This document shows positions 42,266 to 53,529 of a DNA stretch of 64,000 bases, piece after piece. The notes under the pieces were generated by a model that searched no databases, was not told the origin of the DNA, and saw nothing but the letters and a program-made list of their open reading frames with translations. This DNA comes from Owenia fusiformis (lineage: Eukaryota > Annelida > Polychaeta > Sabellida > Oweniidae). Numbering within the stretch: the stretch's first letter is position 1; each line of letters starts with the position of its first letter. Location of the stretch: assembly GCA_903813345.2 (NCBI GenBank), contig CAIIXF020000004.1, positions 7,585,525 through 7,649,524 on the forward strand, given 5' to 3'. The position numbers and the translations under genes are program-made.

Positions 42266-43615
42266 CTAAAGATAGGTGGATTCAGAGATAGTAGCAATAT
42301 ACTCAGTTACCATGGTACTGTCACAGGCTGCCTCTTCATAAATAGTAGGAAGTTTCTTATTTTCAATCACCTCTTCTTTAATACCAGGATTCTCCTGACA
42401 GGCTTTTGAAATAGTTGGAATGTGTTCATGAAAATTTGGAATGTGTTTGGTACCATTCAGACGTCTCAAAGTTATTTTATGTATCCAAGATCTGTTAGTG
42501 AAACTTTCTTGGTCAAAGGCAGGGGTATCTTTACAACAGCAGTATACTTTGTAAAAGGCTTGTCGGTACCGTTTGCTGAACATATTGTATATCAGAATAT
42601 TTATGGCTGAATTTGAGTATGCCAGAAATCGCCCTATTTGTAGGAATTCAGCTGGGATTTTAAATTGTGTTATGAGATTCAATCGTACTAGCGCATTGAT
42701 GATGTCATCAATGTAATAAGGCAAAACGCAGATATAAAAAATGATGGATGTCGCAATTAGCATTCTAATGATCTGTTTCCTTTCGGCCAAAGCTTTGTTG
42801 TCTTTAGAAAAAAGTTTCTTCGAGACGATAGTGCTTTTATTAAGCGCTTTTACGATCAAAGTGTTCAACACAATGATCATGACAGCGCTGAAGAAGAACG
42901 GCACTGTCTGCAAAGCATGGCATTGTAGTGTAACGCCTCCAAATAATGTTATCGGAAAAGGACCGCATTTCCGTATTATTCTTTCCTTAAGTGCGTCATC
43001 TTCGATCCAGCGAAGAAGGAACGTTTTACCATTAATGAAATACAGGCATGGAGTAATCAAGGCACCCGAAATGATCCACGTCACGATTATATACAAAAGA
43101 CATTTCAGTTTTGTCTTAGTATAAAGAGTCCTCCTGGAGTGTTTTGTCGCTGTGTATCTCTCGAAAGTGAACAATGTAATTGTCAACTCAGAAACAAAAT
43201 GAGGTACGAAGATTAGTGCTGTTATTAATTTACATGGCTGACTTCCCCAAGGACTATAGTCTTTACTAAACGGTGATGTATAATAACGCAGAAGTTTATC
43301 GCTAACCACTATACACAAGTAAATGAAATCTGCAATCGCTAAATTTGCAAGGTAAAAGTTAGTGACCGTTCGCATTCGTTTTAACCTTATAATAATGTAT
43401 ATAAATGCGCAGTTGGCTATTATCCCGATTGATAAGATCAATGGCATTATGACTGTAATAATTGTTGTCGATGACGCTGTGTAGAAAAACTGTGAAGGAT
43501 CGTCAAGGAAAAACACACCGCGATCTTGTGTTGTATTATCAGCCATAGATGTCACCACTGTATGATTACCAACGACAGACATTGTCGTGATCTTCGAGAA
43601 AATATTTTCAGACAT
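42266..43615 (-). CDS. Class A (rhodopsin-type) G-protein-coupled receptor, intronless
   Basis: 449 residues with seven hydrophobic segments (about 51-76, 87-108, 128-150, 172-193, 236-257, 283-304, 324-344). Hallmarks: N91-LAIAD in TM2, C128 and C217 for the extracellular disulfide, FERY (151-154) in place of DRY, W180 in TM4 and C296-V-L-P299 in TM6. NILIY (339-343) stands where NPxxY is expected, so the TM7 Pro is Ile. The N-terminus has sequons at N17 and N27 and no signal peptide. The tail has a CCC cluster (359-361), suggesting palmitoylation. The pattern fits peptide-hormone-type receptors, but the ligand cannot be inferred. The gene lies antisense in VWA8 intron 12. Confidence 0.88.
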   Translation of the reverse strand: MSENIFSKITTMSVVGNHTVVTSMADNTTQDRGVFFLDDPSQFFYTASSTTIITVIMPLILSIGIIANCAFIYIIIRLKRMRTVTNFYLANLAIADFIYLCIVVSDKLLRYYTSPFSKDYSPWGSQPCKLITALIFVPHFVSELTITLFTFERYTATKHSRRTLYTKTKLKCLLYIIVTWIISGALITPCLYFINGKTFLLRWIEDDALKERIIRKCGPFPITLFGGVTLQCHALQTVPFFFSAVMIIVLNTLIVKALNKSTIVSKKLFSKDNKALAERKQIIRMLIATSIIFYICVLPYYIDDIINALVRLNLITQFKIPAEFLQIGRFLAYSNSAINILIYNMFSKRYRQAFYKVYCCCKDTPAFDQESFTNRSWIHKITLRRLNGTKHIPNFHEHIPTISKACQENPGIKEEVIENKKLPTIYEEAACDSTMVTEYIATISESTYL

Positions 43616-44602
43616 TATCCGATTTCTGCTGGCAAAGCAATCACATGTTGGATGGAATTTGCAGCATGTGAATGAAACTCAATCTTTTCTCATGATTCTA
43701 CTATTATGTCATAGTTGTTTAATTTTCTATGGATGACTTGATTGCTTTCATAATAGATAGAATATCATAAGAAATAATTATCTCACTTCTAGTATTTTCT
43801 CTCTCAATCATCTTAAGTTTCCATTACCTGAAAATATAATAGAATAAAATCCTTAAAGGCCCTGTATAAAGTTTAAACCACTTTGACTTATATTGTAGTC
43901 CTACTCAATGTTATAAAAATGTGATATGTGAAACTTTTTTTTAATTTCATAAAGTGGTTTTTGAAGGACTCTTTGGTCAAGAAATCATGAATTTATTGTA
44001 AAGTTGAAACCACTTTGACTTATATTATAGTCTTACCCAATGTTGCCTTTGACCAATTAGCAACAAATTAACCCCATCTGATGTATCTTTAGAATTTGAT
44101 ATTCAATTTTTTTCCTTTATATCATCCATTGAAATAAATCAGCTTCTCTAATTTGATACTTTTTATTAATTGTTTGCTTTCTTGCGTCTGTGTTTCGAGG
44201 TTGTAAGGAATTGGAGCCACGACTTATATAGATGACCAATTCACTAATCTTATCTTGTGCGTTGATCCGACCCACCTACATAAATCCAATTATATCACAT
44301 TTTCTCATCATACGTGTACGCTGTATGTTAATGTCTAGGTCAATTAAATCTGCAAAAGGCTAACAAGCCCATATAAAGCAGATATATAATTTAACAGTGA
44401 TAGAATTTGAATCTTTTAACATTAAAATTTTGTCAGGCCATTTTGAAAAATTTGGTAAAATAAACTGAACTTGTACATACCGGTACATACAGTATTTATC
44501 TGTACAGTTTTCTTACATTAGATATCATGATATTTGAATTTTCACAAAAATGTTGAATTCATAAAAAAGCCAAGGAAAGGTCGGGAAATCTTGAGTGAAT
44601 AA
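43616..44602. other. 5' flank of the GPCR with a partial TTAA element
   Basis: 43853-44060 matches the left end of the TTAA-flanked element at 8957-9150 (AAAGTTTAAACCACTTTG, ATTGTAGTC) and repeats part of itself. Nothing else is recognised. Confidence 0.5.
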
Positions 44603-45010
44603 CCTAGATGTGAGTAGGTAGTTTCACCACCAGGTGGCTCATTTGGGTCAGATAGCATGGCAGCTTGGAAAGTTCCCTTTGTCTTGAATATTCATCAGTT
44701 TCAGTGGATCAATTTTCATATCACCCATATGTATCTAATAGTTACGCAAATTAAAATATGTCCAGTAAAAGAAAATATTATCTGTAAAATACCAAAAAAA
44801 AATATTTCACTTGTGATTTATTAACATGGGGTCTATGTGGAATTTTCCCAAACTTAAAAATTAAATTTTTAAAGTTGGTAAACATTTGTTGAAAATCATA
44901 TTTCTAGGTGACTTTTGGTTACATTAACTTTTAAATGTAGATTTCAAAAATGAAATATTTTGAATATTTGATGATGTAAATCAAGATTATTTCTACTCGC
45001 ATCTAGTGAA
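44603..45010. mobile_element. MITE with CTAGATGTGAGTAG ends
   Basis: CTAGATGTGAGTAGGTAG on the left and CTACTCGCATCTAG on the right. The body matches the reverse complement of 49541-49962. Confidence 0.65.
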
Positions 45011-45311
45011 ATTTGAAAATTACATCAGTAACTAAAAAGAAACATGAAATGAAATGAAAACCTTTTACATGATAGATAATATTTTTACATTCTTTGTGGA
45101 TATTCACATTATTGTACAAGTAGTTTAAATCCTGAATATTGTAATTAAATGTTGAAATGATATTCCAATTTTTGATTTTCAACCTGTCTTTTGAAACTGT
45201 GGACTACACTGTACCTTATATATGAACTTTTTCAATGGTGAAAACAAATATGAAGAATTCTGGTTAAGATAATCCATGTAATGTGTTAAATATACACATG
45301 TATAGATGATA

Positions 45312-45532
45312 CTGGGTGTCCCTAAAAATTGTACCAAAATGAAACAGGAATAACTGCTTTTTCTACTCAAAAAAGCTGAACTTTGGGATTGTAAAACAAG
45401 CTCTCTTGGAAATTCGATAACCTTTAGAAACTTTCAGATGTTTATGCTAATTAAATTGTCTGTCGGTTGACAAAATTTCCTTGATCACTCATGTAGTTTG
45501 ATTGTCTTGGTATAATTTTTTGGGACACTCTG
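45312..45532. mobile_element. TA-flanked mariner-type MITE
   Basis: 221 bp. Left CTGGGTGTCCCTAAAAATTG, right reading back CAGAGTGTCCCAAAAAATTA, with TA on both flanks (45310-45311 and 45533-45534). No coding capacity. Confidence 0.75.
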
Positions 45533-47189
45533 TAAGAAGATAATTAAGTAGCTAGTGTTAATAGCACAACCGCGTAATACTGCATTTGATTAATATATTT
45601 GCGTGGTGCTAATAAGGATATTCATGCACTAACAATAGATGAAGTTTCCAGGGCCTTTATAGAGGAGTTTGGATATGGAATGAATATCAATTTATTTATC
45701 ATAGAACACATAATTGTCGGGTGGGTTTCATTAGACAAAAGAAGAATTAAACAAACAGGCAAAATTGTTTGGAAACCTCTGCAGATTTCTCAGTGGGTGT
45801 TTTTTTGGGGTAAACACAACTGGAGAAAATTAATTTTTGCTACAGAAACCTCCAGTGCTTTTCACAGAGTAATGTCTAATTCGGGAGAGTGAACATGTTA
45901 ACATTACTGTCGCAAAGATAACTTTCACTCATATGAATATAGGGGTATGAAATAAATAAAATTTATACACACAAGATTTTAGGCCACATCCTTAAAATTA
46001 TTTATTACAAATTTTATTTTGATTATACTTTGGTGAATTTGCAAAATATCAAATTGCTACTGTGATGTATCTCGTGGTTGTTAATAGAGCCTTGATGAAA
46101 AAAAAGATTGTTCCTTTGATATTTTCATGACTTTGGGGTGGAATCCAATATTTCTTCCTCTTTATTTTAGCCATTTAATCATCGTATCTAATGTCATTCA
46201 CATTTATGTAGCTGGATCATACTTGTTTCCTTGGCACTCAAGGTTTGGAAAAATTATATAACTAGTTGACATAACAACTCGTGTTTGTTGCCAAATTATA
46301 ATTATAATAATCTTTATTACTATTATATAATACAACACAATCTTACACAATAGAGTACATAACCATTATATAACTTTATTTTTGCAAATAGGGCTAAGAA
46401 CTGGCCACTAGCAAGAGAATCGTGCTAGCCCAACCAATAGTGGCAAAGAAACCAATGTAGATCGCAAAATTACACATAAGTATTTGCTATCCCAAAAATA
46501 AAAAATAAATAATATACTGTACAGTATATGTATCGCCAACTAAGTAAACACTTTATACAGACTACTTTAATAATCTTTCTTCAAATAGTTTAATTACATT
46601 ACAATATATGATAGTTCAAACAATTTTATCAACTCCATCTGTTAACAGACTTCCAAAAATACCATCTTGTGCTGCCCTCTTTATAAAACATTTTGCAAGT
46701 GACTTTTAATTTGGCCTTCGACTTTCTGTGTAATCTCTTGCAATAATGTAATATAAAGTTAGACAGCATTTTTTAACTTATTTTGATAAGTTTGGTTTAT
46801 GGATAACAAAATAAACCACGCCTGCTTAACCTTATATAGAGCTGGGCGTGACTTGTTGGACATGTTGTGGTTGCACATATTATCAGAGTTATATTTGTAA
46901 TGCTCTTCCTTCTTTCAAATGTAACCAAGCTGAATACATGTTGCTCTACATTTGTTAATTCAAGTATCCACCACCCATCCTCATCACCTTCATTGTTTGG
47001 CCTAGCACGTATTTAAGTTAACATATTTTTGTTAATTGGCAATTATTCATTTCAATTCATTCTTCCCCAATTGCAATTCATTACATTCTAATGATAGTGC
47101 AGATGCTTCAAGATAAACCAGTTCATAGTATTCAATTATGTAAATATGCATCGCATTCTACGTACATAATTGTCTCCAATTTCAAACAA
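45533..47189. other. AT-rich intronic sequence
   Basis: A 97-residue ORF at 45599-45892 begins with TTG and resembles nothing I know; I leave it uncalled. 46300-46480 read on the minus strand ends in AATAAAGATTATTATAATTA, like the 3' tail of a non-LTR element or SINE. Confidence 0.4.
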
Positions 47190-47420
47190 TCATGCTCGCA
47201 GCGCGACTTATCTAGCTGATAAGACAGGTACGATCTACCGTCCTGGTTGTTTGAAAGTGAATTAGGTTTACTTGGGCTTTCCCCGACAGTCAGAGTCCTG
47301 CAGGGCCACAGTTCCGCAGAGCTGGCTGGAGGACCCTGCGCATGGTCTCAACTCCAGCACCGATTGTCAAACTCCTAAGTTTAATTCTACTTATGACTTG
47401 TGAAGCAACGCAATTGCGTC
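47190..47420. other. GC-rich, self-complementary island
   Basis: Much richer in G+C than its surroundings, with paired words such as CTGGAG and CTCCAG around a 20-nt loop, and GCAGGGCC / GGACCCTGC. No long ORF. It could be a structured ncRNA, an exon fragment of an unseen gene or foreign DNA; I cannot decide. Confidence 0.3.
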
Positions 47421-47580
47421 AGAGCAGTGACTTCGCTATCATTTTTCAATGAACATTCTTTGAGGCATAGGGGAATAAAGCCAATCAATAGTTGATTATT
47501 TGGAATGGAATATATTCATATTATATCATATCTTATATTGTTTTGTTGTTAGACATAAAATTTGCATTAACATTCCATTT

Positions 47581-48077
47581 CACCCCAGATTAGCCTGACT
47601 ACGGTAAAGTCAGATACCGTTGTCACAAATGGCTGACATAACCGTCGCTTCAATTAGATTTTCATGAACTGTAGGTTTAATAGAGCAGCTAGACTAAATT
47701 CCTTTGGAACAAGAATCAATCAAAGTGTATTTATACTCATTGTACAGTTAATTATGTTCTACCATCGAAATAAAGTCTTTAATTTAACCGATCAAAATGA
47801 GATACAGGACAACAGACACTGTAATTACCATATGCCGTTGTCTTTCTAAATTACTCAAATTCAGATTCCGTTGTCATTGACGATATCGAAGAGGCTATAT
47901 TGTGGCGATTCACGACCCAATTTGATCAAAAATGGGATTTCATATGATACATTATCACAAGAGCTTAATGCATGTACAGAATTGAGGACCAAGTGATTAA
48001 ACAGTTGAAGTGACGGTTATGTCCGCCATTTGTGACAACGGTATCTGACTTTACTGAAGTCAGGCTATTCCGGTGTG
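47581..48077. mobile_element. CACACCGGAATAGCC-family MITE, long copy
   Basis: TACGGTAAAGTCAGATACCG on the left and its complement on the right, with CATTT on both flanks (47576-47580 and 48078-48082). It is related to 39409-39631, with a larger centre. Confidence 0.8.
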
Positions 48078-48262
48078 CATTTGCAACTGTGGTGCTGATT
48101 TTATCCGCTAAAATGTTTCATAGTGTTACTAAGAAGTGTTGCTTGAATTAATAGTTTTTATCGTACCTAACAAGAGGTACGATATTGTAGTCAGCTTGTT
48201 ATAATTTCTCCTTCAATGTTTACTATAGAAAGTTAAATTCTAATTAATTAGCCACTTGAGGA

Positions 48263-49375
48263 TTAATATTCACTTTTCACCCCAATTAGGTGTTCACCAT
48301 TGTATCTACTTTTCACAGCAAATAGGTGTTCACCATTGAATTCACTTTTCACAGTAAGTAGGTTTTCAGCATTGTTTTCACATTTTATAGTAAGTATATG
48401 TTTATCTTTGTAATCACTCTTCACAGTAAATAGGTGTTCACCATTGTATCTACTTTTCACAGTAAATAGGTGTTCACCATTGAATTCACTTTTCACAGTA
48501 AGTAGGTTTTCAGCATTGTTTTCACATTTTATAGTAAGTACCGTATTCTCTGTAATTACCGCCCACTCTCTAATAAGCGCCCACCCCGCTTCACAAAGTT
48601 CAAGAAACATCGAGGAATCATAATAATCCATAATGAATGAAGGAATTGTTCTTTATCGGCATTCAGAAATTTCAAAAGCTACTGCGCAGATGTTCTGCGC
48701 ATGTCAAGGTCGTGAACTTTCTGGTTTCTTTTTAATGTTTCTCGACTTTTACACGACTTTTGCACGAATAATGATGATCTCTCATCAAATTAGAAATAAT
48801 GTATAACTTTAGATCGATATCCAGCAGTCTCTAGTGGAAATATTGAAGGTAATCGGCGATAATGACAAAGTGGGCGTGCCGGAAATAAATTAGACATAGA
48901 CGGGTCTTCAACCACTGTCAATATTGTCTAAGCGATCTTTACCGTATTCTCTCCAATAACAGCACTTGTCATATTATTATAAAAATATGTTGAAGAAAAT
49001 GCATTCTTGTCAAGAAAAATTGCCATACATGAAATATTCCTCGGGATTTCTGATTTCTTTCATACATGGGCGCTTATTAGAATGGTCTAAATAATGTATT
49101 TTCAATTTTCTAAACGCCCTGGGCGCTAATTACAGAGAATACGGTATATGTTTATCTTTGTAATCACTCTTCACAGTAAATAGGTGTTCACCATTGTATT
49201 TACTTTTCACAGTAAGTAGGTGTTCCCCATTGTATTTACTTTTCACAGTAAGTAGGTGTTCACCATCATATTTACTTTTTCACAGTAAATGGGTATTCAC
49301 CATTCTTTTTCACTGTAAGTAGGTGTTCACCATTGTTCTCACTTACGGAGTAAATAAGAGTTGTTCACCACTGAA
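48263..49375. repeat. 36-bp tandem array, interrupted
   Basis: Units of about 36 bp (TTCACAGTAAATAGGTGTTC plus ACCATTGTATCTAC). Because 36 is a multiple of three, the minus strand shows a 12-residue repeat ORF (TVKSEFNGEHLF) at 48263-48631. The ORF runs into the inserted element and has no recognisable start or domain, so it is not called as a gene. The array is split by 48541-49144. Confidence 0.85.
48541..49144. mobile_element. TA-flanked inverted-repeat element inside the 36-bp array
   Basis: CCGTATTCTCTGTAATTACC on the left and TAATTACAGAGAATACGG on the right, with TA on each side. The broken array text (ATAGTAAGTA / TATGTTTATCTTTG) is present unbroken at 48391-48420, which fixes the insertion point. 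48945-48960 repeats the terminal CCGTATTCTCT, and 48690-48900 carries the older repeat also seen around 24.4 and 38.8 kb. Confidence 0.85.
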
Positions 49376-50437
49376 GTCATGTTTTGTTATGTGAATAATA
49401 AATAAAAAATTTAAAAACCAGTGATCATGAATTGTATGCATTGATATAGAAAATCATATGAGAAAGAGTTTGAATTGGAAAAACAAAATATCTTTAAATG
49501 GAATATGAAACCAAATGATATGGCATCTAATATCCTAGATGTGAGTAGAAATAATCTTGATTTACGTCATTAAAAATTCAAGTCAAACTGATGTCATATT
49601 TGGAATCTACATGTAAAATTACATCTAGAAATGTGGTTTTGAAAAGAGTTCATCAACTTTGAAAATTTAATTTTCTTTGAAAATGTGACTTCTAGGTCGG
49701 GGAGATTCCCCATAGACCCCATGTTGTAAAATCACAAAAATGGAAATATCTTTTCTTGTGTTGGGCAGATAATATTTTCTTTTACTGGGCATATTTTAAT
49801 TTGTATAACTGTCAGATACATAAGAATAATTATGAAAAGTGAACCAGTAAAACTGATGAATATTCAAGTTTAAGGGAATTTTGTAATACCCTGCCGTGTT
49901 ATTTCCCCCGAATCAGCCACCTGCTGGCGAAACTGGTAACTACCTACTCGCATCTGAGTAATTGCAGAGACACAGTGGCTAATGGTTGTACATAGTAACC
50001 CAGTTAATATTTGGTATTTATTTGAATTAAATTTAAATAATTGGCAATCCTGCCACAAATTTTTGTTATCATTAAATCAATATTATTATATGTATTTTAT
50101 ACATATAAATAAATTATAGTATTATGTTTTGTCAACAAGCTAAAGTTGATCCTTATATTTTTTCTTAAATATTTCATTACAGTTCTCAAAACTTTCACTT
50201 ATTCATTAATTTAAATGCATTTGTAGAAGACTGTTTATGGTATCATAGTTACTACCTATGTTTTGATATTACATAAATAGACAAATAAAAATGGCATTTC
50301 TATACTACTTATTGATTCCATTCTTATTGATTTCATTCATCATAAATTCCATTCTTTTCCACTCTTATTTTGCATTTTAGAACATGAACTCTTATATTTA
50401 AAAAACTCACCTTTAATTAAGTTGAATCAGATAGGCG
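49376..50437. other. Intronic sequence with an inverted MITE copy
   Basis: 49541-49962 is the second, inverted copy of the CTAGATGTGAGTAG element. The remainder is AT-rich and empty as far as I can see. Confidence 0.5.
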
Positions 50438-50500
50438 ATGTCTCTAGATAGGCCATGTCTCTAGATAGGCGACATCTCTAGATAGGCGACATCTCTAGCA
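50438..50500. repeat. Short tandem repeat, CTCTAGATAGGCGACAT
   Basis: About four copies of a 17-19-bp unit. Confidence 0.75.
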
Positions 50501-51247
50501 TAGTCTACCTGTTGATATTTGTGGTAATAGATGATTGAAAAGATCATTGCCGTTTATATGTGCTATCTGCGGATTAATATCAGGCTAGGGCAATAAATAA
50601 AGTGTTTAGCATATTAGAGAGATTTCGCACAACTTATACGTATACGTATACTTTAAAGGGTCACTTCGAACTATTATATTTACTAAAATCAATTTCAAAT
50701 TGTACTTAATGGAACATAACTATTCCCGATATAGAAAAGCTCCATCAACTAGAGACTGTGAATGCACTGTCATCTGCATGTGTAGATTATGCACATTATA
50801 CTTAAATGCTTGCTTCCGTGTCCTAGTAATTGTAGTGTATTATAAACACGATCCTTTAAAGTGAGTCATGATCCTTTAAAGTGAGTCATTAAAAACAAGT
50901 TGATTATTTCAAAGTTTTCATAATCAGTATAAGTTCAATGAACTTACAAAAATGGTATATATACGTAGATGATAAACGTATATAGTTGGATCTCCGTATA
51001 AAGCTTTACTTACATGTGTGTGGAACAATTGACCGCAATCATTTTTTTTAATTAATTGGCTGAGTAGGAACAGTATCCAATCAAATACTTTAACCATCAA
51101 ATTGAAACACCAATCAAACCAGTAGGTTCTAGCAATTCCTGGAAACGACCCATTCAGTAGCTCAACAAATGACATACAGGGTGTTTCATAACGAGTACTT
51201 CAAAAAGTCAATTTGAGAAGAGATAGGTCTATAACATACGTACTATA

Positions 51248-53180
51248 CAGGGTGGGCCAAAAAAAAGTTCACCCTTTTTCATTTTAATCTAATTTTCTTA
51301 TTTTTGATGCAATGCCTCTAAAAATTGATATGTATATAGCTCAGACATTTCTGTACATGTTGTTAGGATTTGAGTGAAATTTATGCAACAGTGTTGTCAT
51401 GACACCTAAAATATATTTATGGTGTGTCATGAAAAAAACCCAGAAATTCACTTCATTTACAAAATGGCGGATTTCAAAAAAAGGAGGGAAATTTGAAAAG
51501 AAGTTATCATGGTAAATATAATTTTTATGTCAGTTAATGCAAAATATTACAAAGTAGAGTGTTAATTAATAGTCAGAGTTGATGATAAACACCTCTTTAA
51601 ACAATTAAGTACTCTTATAAACACCCGATACTACCATAGATGAGTTGGTCAACAAGTTACTGAAAATCCATGGTTTTATCCAATTTTCCTCATTTTTACG
51701 TTCACAATATTGATAATAATTTGATGGTTTTATGTAAAACACTTATGATATAATTACAAATGAATAAGTTATTAAATTCTACATAATATAATTTGTACAA
51801 GATGCCATTTTAATTCTGTTCATGCTTTATAGTGCAGGGAAAAGGGGTACTCAGAGTTGGGAATACTAATACTGGTGATTTTGTTCCAAGCTCAGAGTCA
51901 TTGGGCACCCCTTAAGAGTTGAGTTCAAACTGGGATTAATGAAAATTACTATTTAGAAATGAACTGCAATTCTTTTTCAGTAACTGTCACAGGATATATG
52001 CCTCCCCTATCAGATGAAGATAAGGCTATAATCAAAGTACTGAGAACAGAAAAGAAATATGGGGCAAAGAAAGTCTGTAAGATGTTTCCAAATAAAAATT
52101 GGAATGTTTGCACAGTTGCGAAACTCATTAGAAAAGTTGACATCACTGGCTCCACTAAGAGGAAGCTTGGAAGTGGGCGTCCCAGAACTGTTACAACAGC
52201 AGAAAACATAGAGACTGTAGCTGATTTAATATGTAGCCAAGAGGATAACCCAGGGAGTAGCATGTCTCCAAGAGAGATAGAAAAGAAAGCAGGCATATCC
52301 AGATCAACCGTTCGAAGAATTGCCAAAACTGAGTTAAAGATGAAAACATTTAAGCGCCAGCACCTTACTCTCTTAACAGACAACAATAGAAAGAAAAGAC
52401 TGGATAATAGCAAGCGACTCCTGAGAACATTTTCCAAACGTATGGTAGATACAACCTGGTTCACACACGAGAAGATGTTCACAGTTGATCCACCTAAAAA
52501 TTCACAAAATGATCGGATTTACGCTGATGTTGAAACAAAGAAGCAAATACACCGAGAGCGACTTGTAAAGGAGAGGAGAAAGTTTACCTCAAAAATAATG
52601 GTATCTGCCGGCGTATCTAAATTGGGAAAAACTAGAGTAACATTTGTTCAACCTGGAGCCAAAATGAATTCTACATACTATATAGACAGAGTGCTAATTT
52701 TATTAAAGGATATGAATCGCATCAATCCAAACTACATATTCCAACAAGATGGGGCTCCCTCGCACACATCTAAAGCGACAATGGATTTTATCCCCCCTGA
52801 CTTATGGCCCCCAAATAGCCCTGATCTCAATGTTATGGATTATTTTGTGTGGGGTGAACTAGAAAAACATGTTCATAGTGTTCCCATCCATTCAGTTCAA
52901 GAACTCCAACAAAGAATAACTTTATGTTGGGAACAATTAATCAATTAACGCGGCAATAAATAAATGGCGTCATAGACTAAAACTGGTTGTGCAGGAACAA
53001 GGAGGACATGTTGAACATTTACTTTAAAAACAAAACAGCCAAAGACACACCTAATGTTATATATCGACCTTGTTTAGAAATGTCTCAGTTATCTACATAT
53101 CAATTTTTTAAGGGATTGCATCAAAAATAAAAAAATGAGATTAAAATGAAAAAGGGTGAACTTTTTTTTGGCCCACCCTG
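51248..53180 (+). mobile_element. Mariner-like (Tc1/mariner superfamily) DNA transposon
   Basis: 1933 bp between TA dinucleotides. The terminal inverted repeats are about 110 bp, starting CAGGGTGGGCCAAAAAAAAG on both ends and continuing through TTCACCCTTTTTCATTTTAA. One transposase ORF lies inside. Confidence 0.92.
51959..52948 (+). CDS. Mariner-like transposase, probably inactive
   Basis: 329 codons. An N-terminal HTH pair spans about 18-125 (YGAKKVCKMF, then SRSTVRRIAK) with an AT-hook-like GSGRPRT linker (71-77). A DDE/D catalytic core follows. The motif that normally supplies the first Asp (DEK) reads FTHEKMF with His170. The second Asp is in FQQDGAPSHT (D264). The third is in SPDLNVMDYFVW (D294), only 29 residues later, fewer than the 34-41 usual in this superfamily, which suggests a small deletion. 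The ORF ends early: the last ~28 codons of the expected C-terminus are present in another frame up to a TAA at 53025-53027. The enzyme would cut and paste the element at TA sites, but these changes argue against activity. Confidence 0.85.
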   Translation: MNCNSFSVTVTGYMPPLSDEDKAIIKVLRTEKKYGAKKVCKMFPNKNWNVCTVAKLIRKVDITGSTKRKLGSGRPRTVTTAENIETVADLICSQEDNPGSSMSPREIEKKAGISRSTVRRIAKTELKMKTFKRQHLTLLTDNNRKKRLDNSKRLLRTFSKRMVDTTWFTHEKMFTVDPPKNSQNDRIYADVETKKQIHRERLVKERRKFTSKIMVSAGVSKLGKTRVTFVQPGAKMNSTYYIDRVLILLKDMNRINPNYIFQQDGAPSHTSKATMDFIPPDLWPPNSPDLNVMDYFVWGELEKHVHSVPIHSVQELQQRITLCWEQLIN

Positions 53181-53529
53181 TATATGAGCCTATTTTATTC
53201 TAGACAAACACATTTGGATCAACTAAACATGCTACAATTCAAGAAAGAACAAATGGCATCCATTGACCTTTATTTATTACAGTCCGAGAAGATCTTTCCT
53301 GACGAAAAGCCCACATTATGAAACACCTTGTACGTTTGCTTATAAGTATAAGTATACGTTTTAAGTTGTACTTTCACGCCGTGCGAAATCTCTCTATTGT
53401 CAATTAAATATTTCCAACTTATATGTCTAGTTATTACTTATTTCAAATTAGCATTATGATTCTTTTTAATCTCCCAGTATTTTTTCAAAGTGCAAATAGT
53501 ACAAATAGACTTTTAACAGGGTGGCATTT

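Larger units (their letters stand above)
51177..53330. mobile_element. Middle TA-flanked MITE with CAGGGTGTTTCATAA ends
   Basis: CAGGGTGTTTCATAACG on the left, ATTATGAAACACCTTG on the right, with TA on both sides. Without the mariner-like insert it would be about 220 bp. Confidence 0.75.
50617..53394. mobile_element. Outer TA-flanked element with GAGAGATTTCGCAC ends
   Basis: GAGAGATTTCGCAC at the left and GTGCGAAATCTCTC at the right, with TA on both sides. It contains two further elements nested inside. Its own sequence has TACGTATACGTATAC-type palindromic words near both ends. Confidence 0.7.

Noticed and set aside
45599-45892. 97-residue ORF starting with TTG
   Set aside because: Non-ATG start, no recognisable domain and no splice context that I can support.
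47270-47350. A U1-like or other spliceosomal RNA in the GC-rich island
   Set aside because: The expected 5' splice-pairing sequence and Sm site are not present.
48263-49375. A CRISPR-like array of 36-bp units
   Set aside because: Units are contiguous without unique spacers, and the DNA is from an animal.
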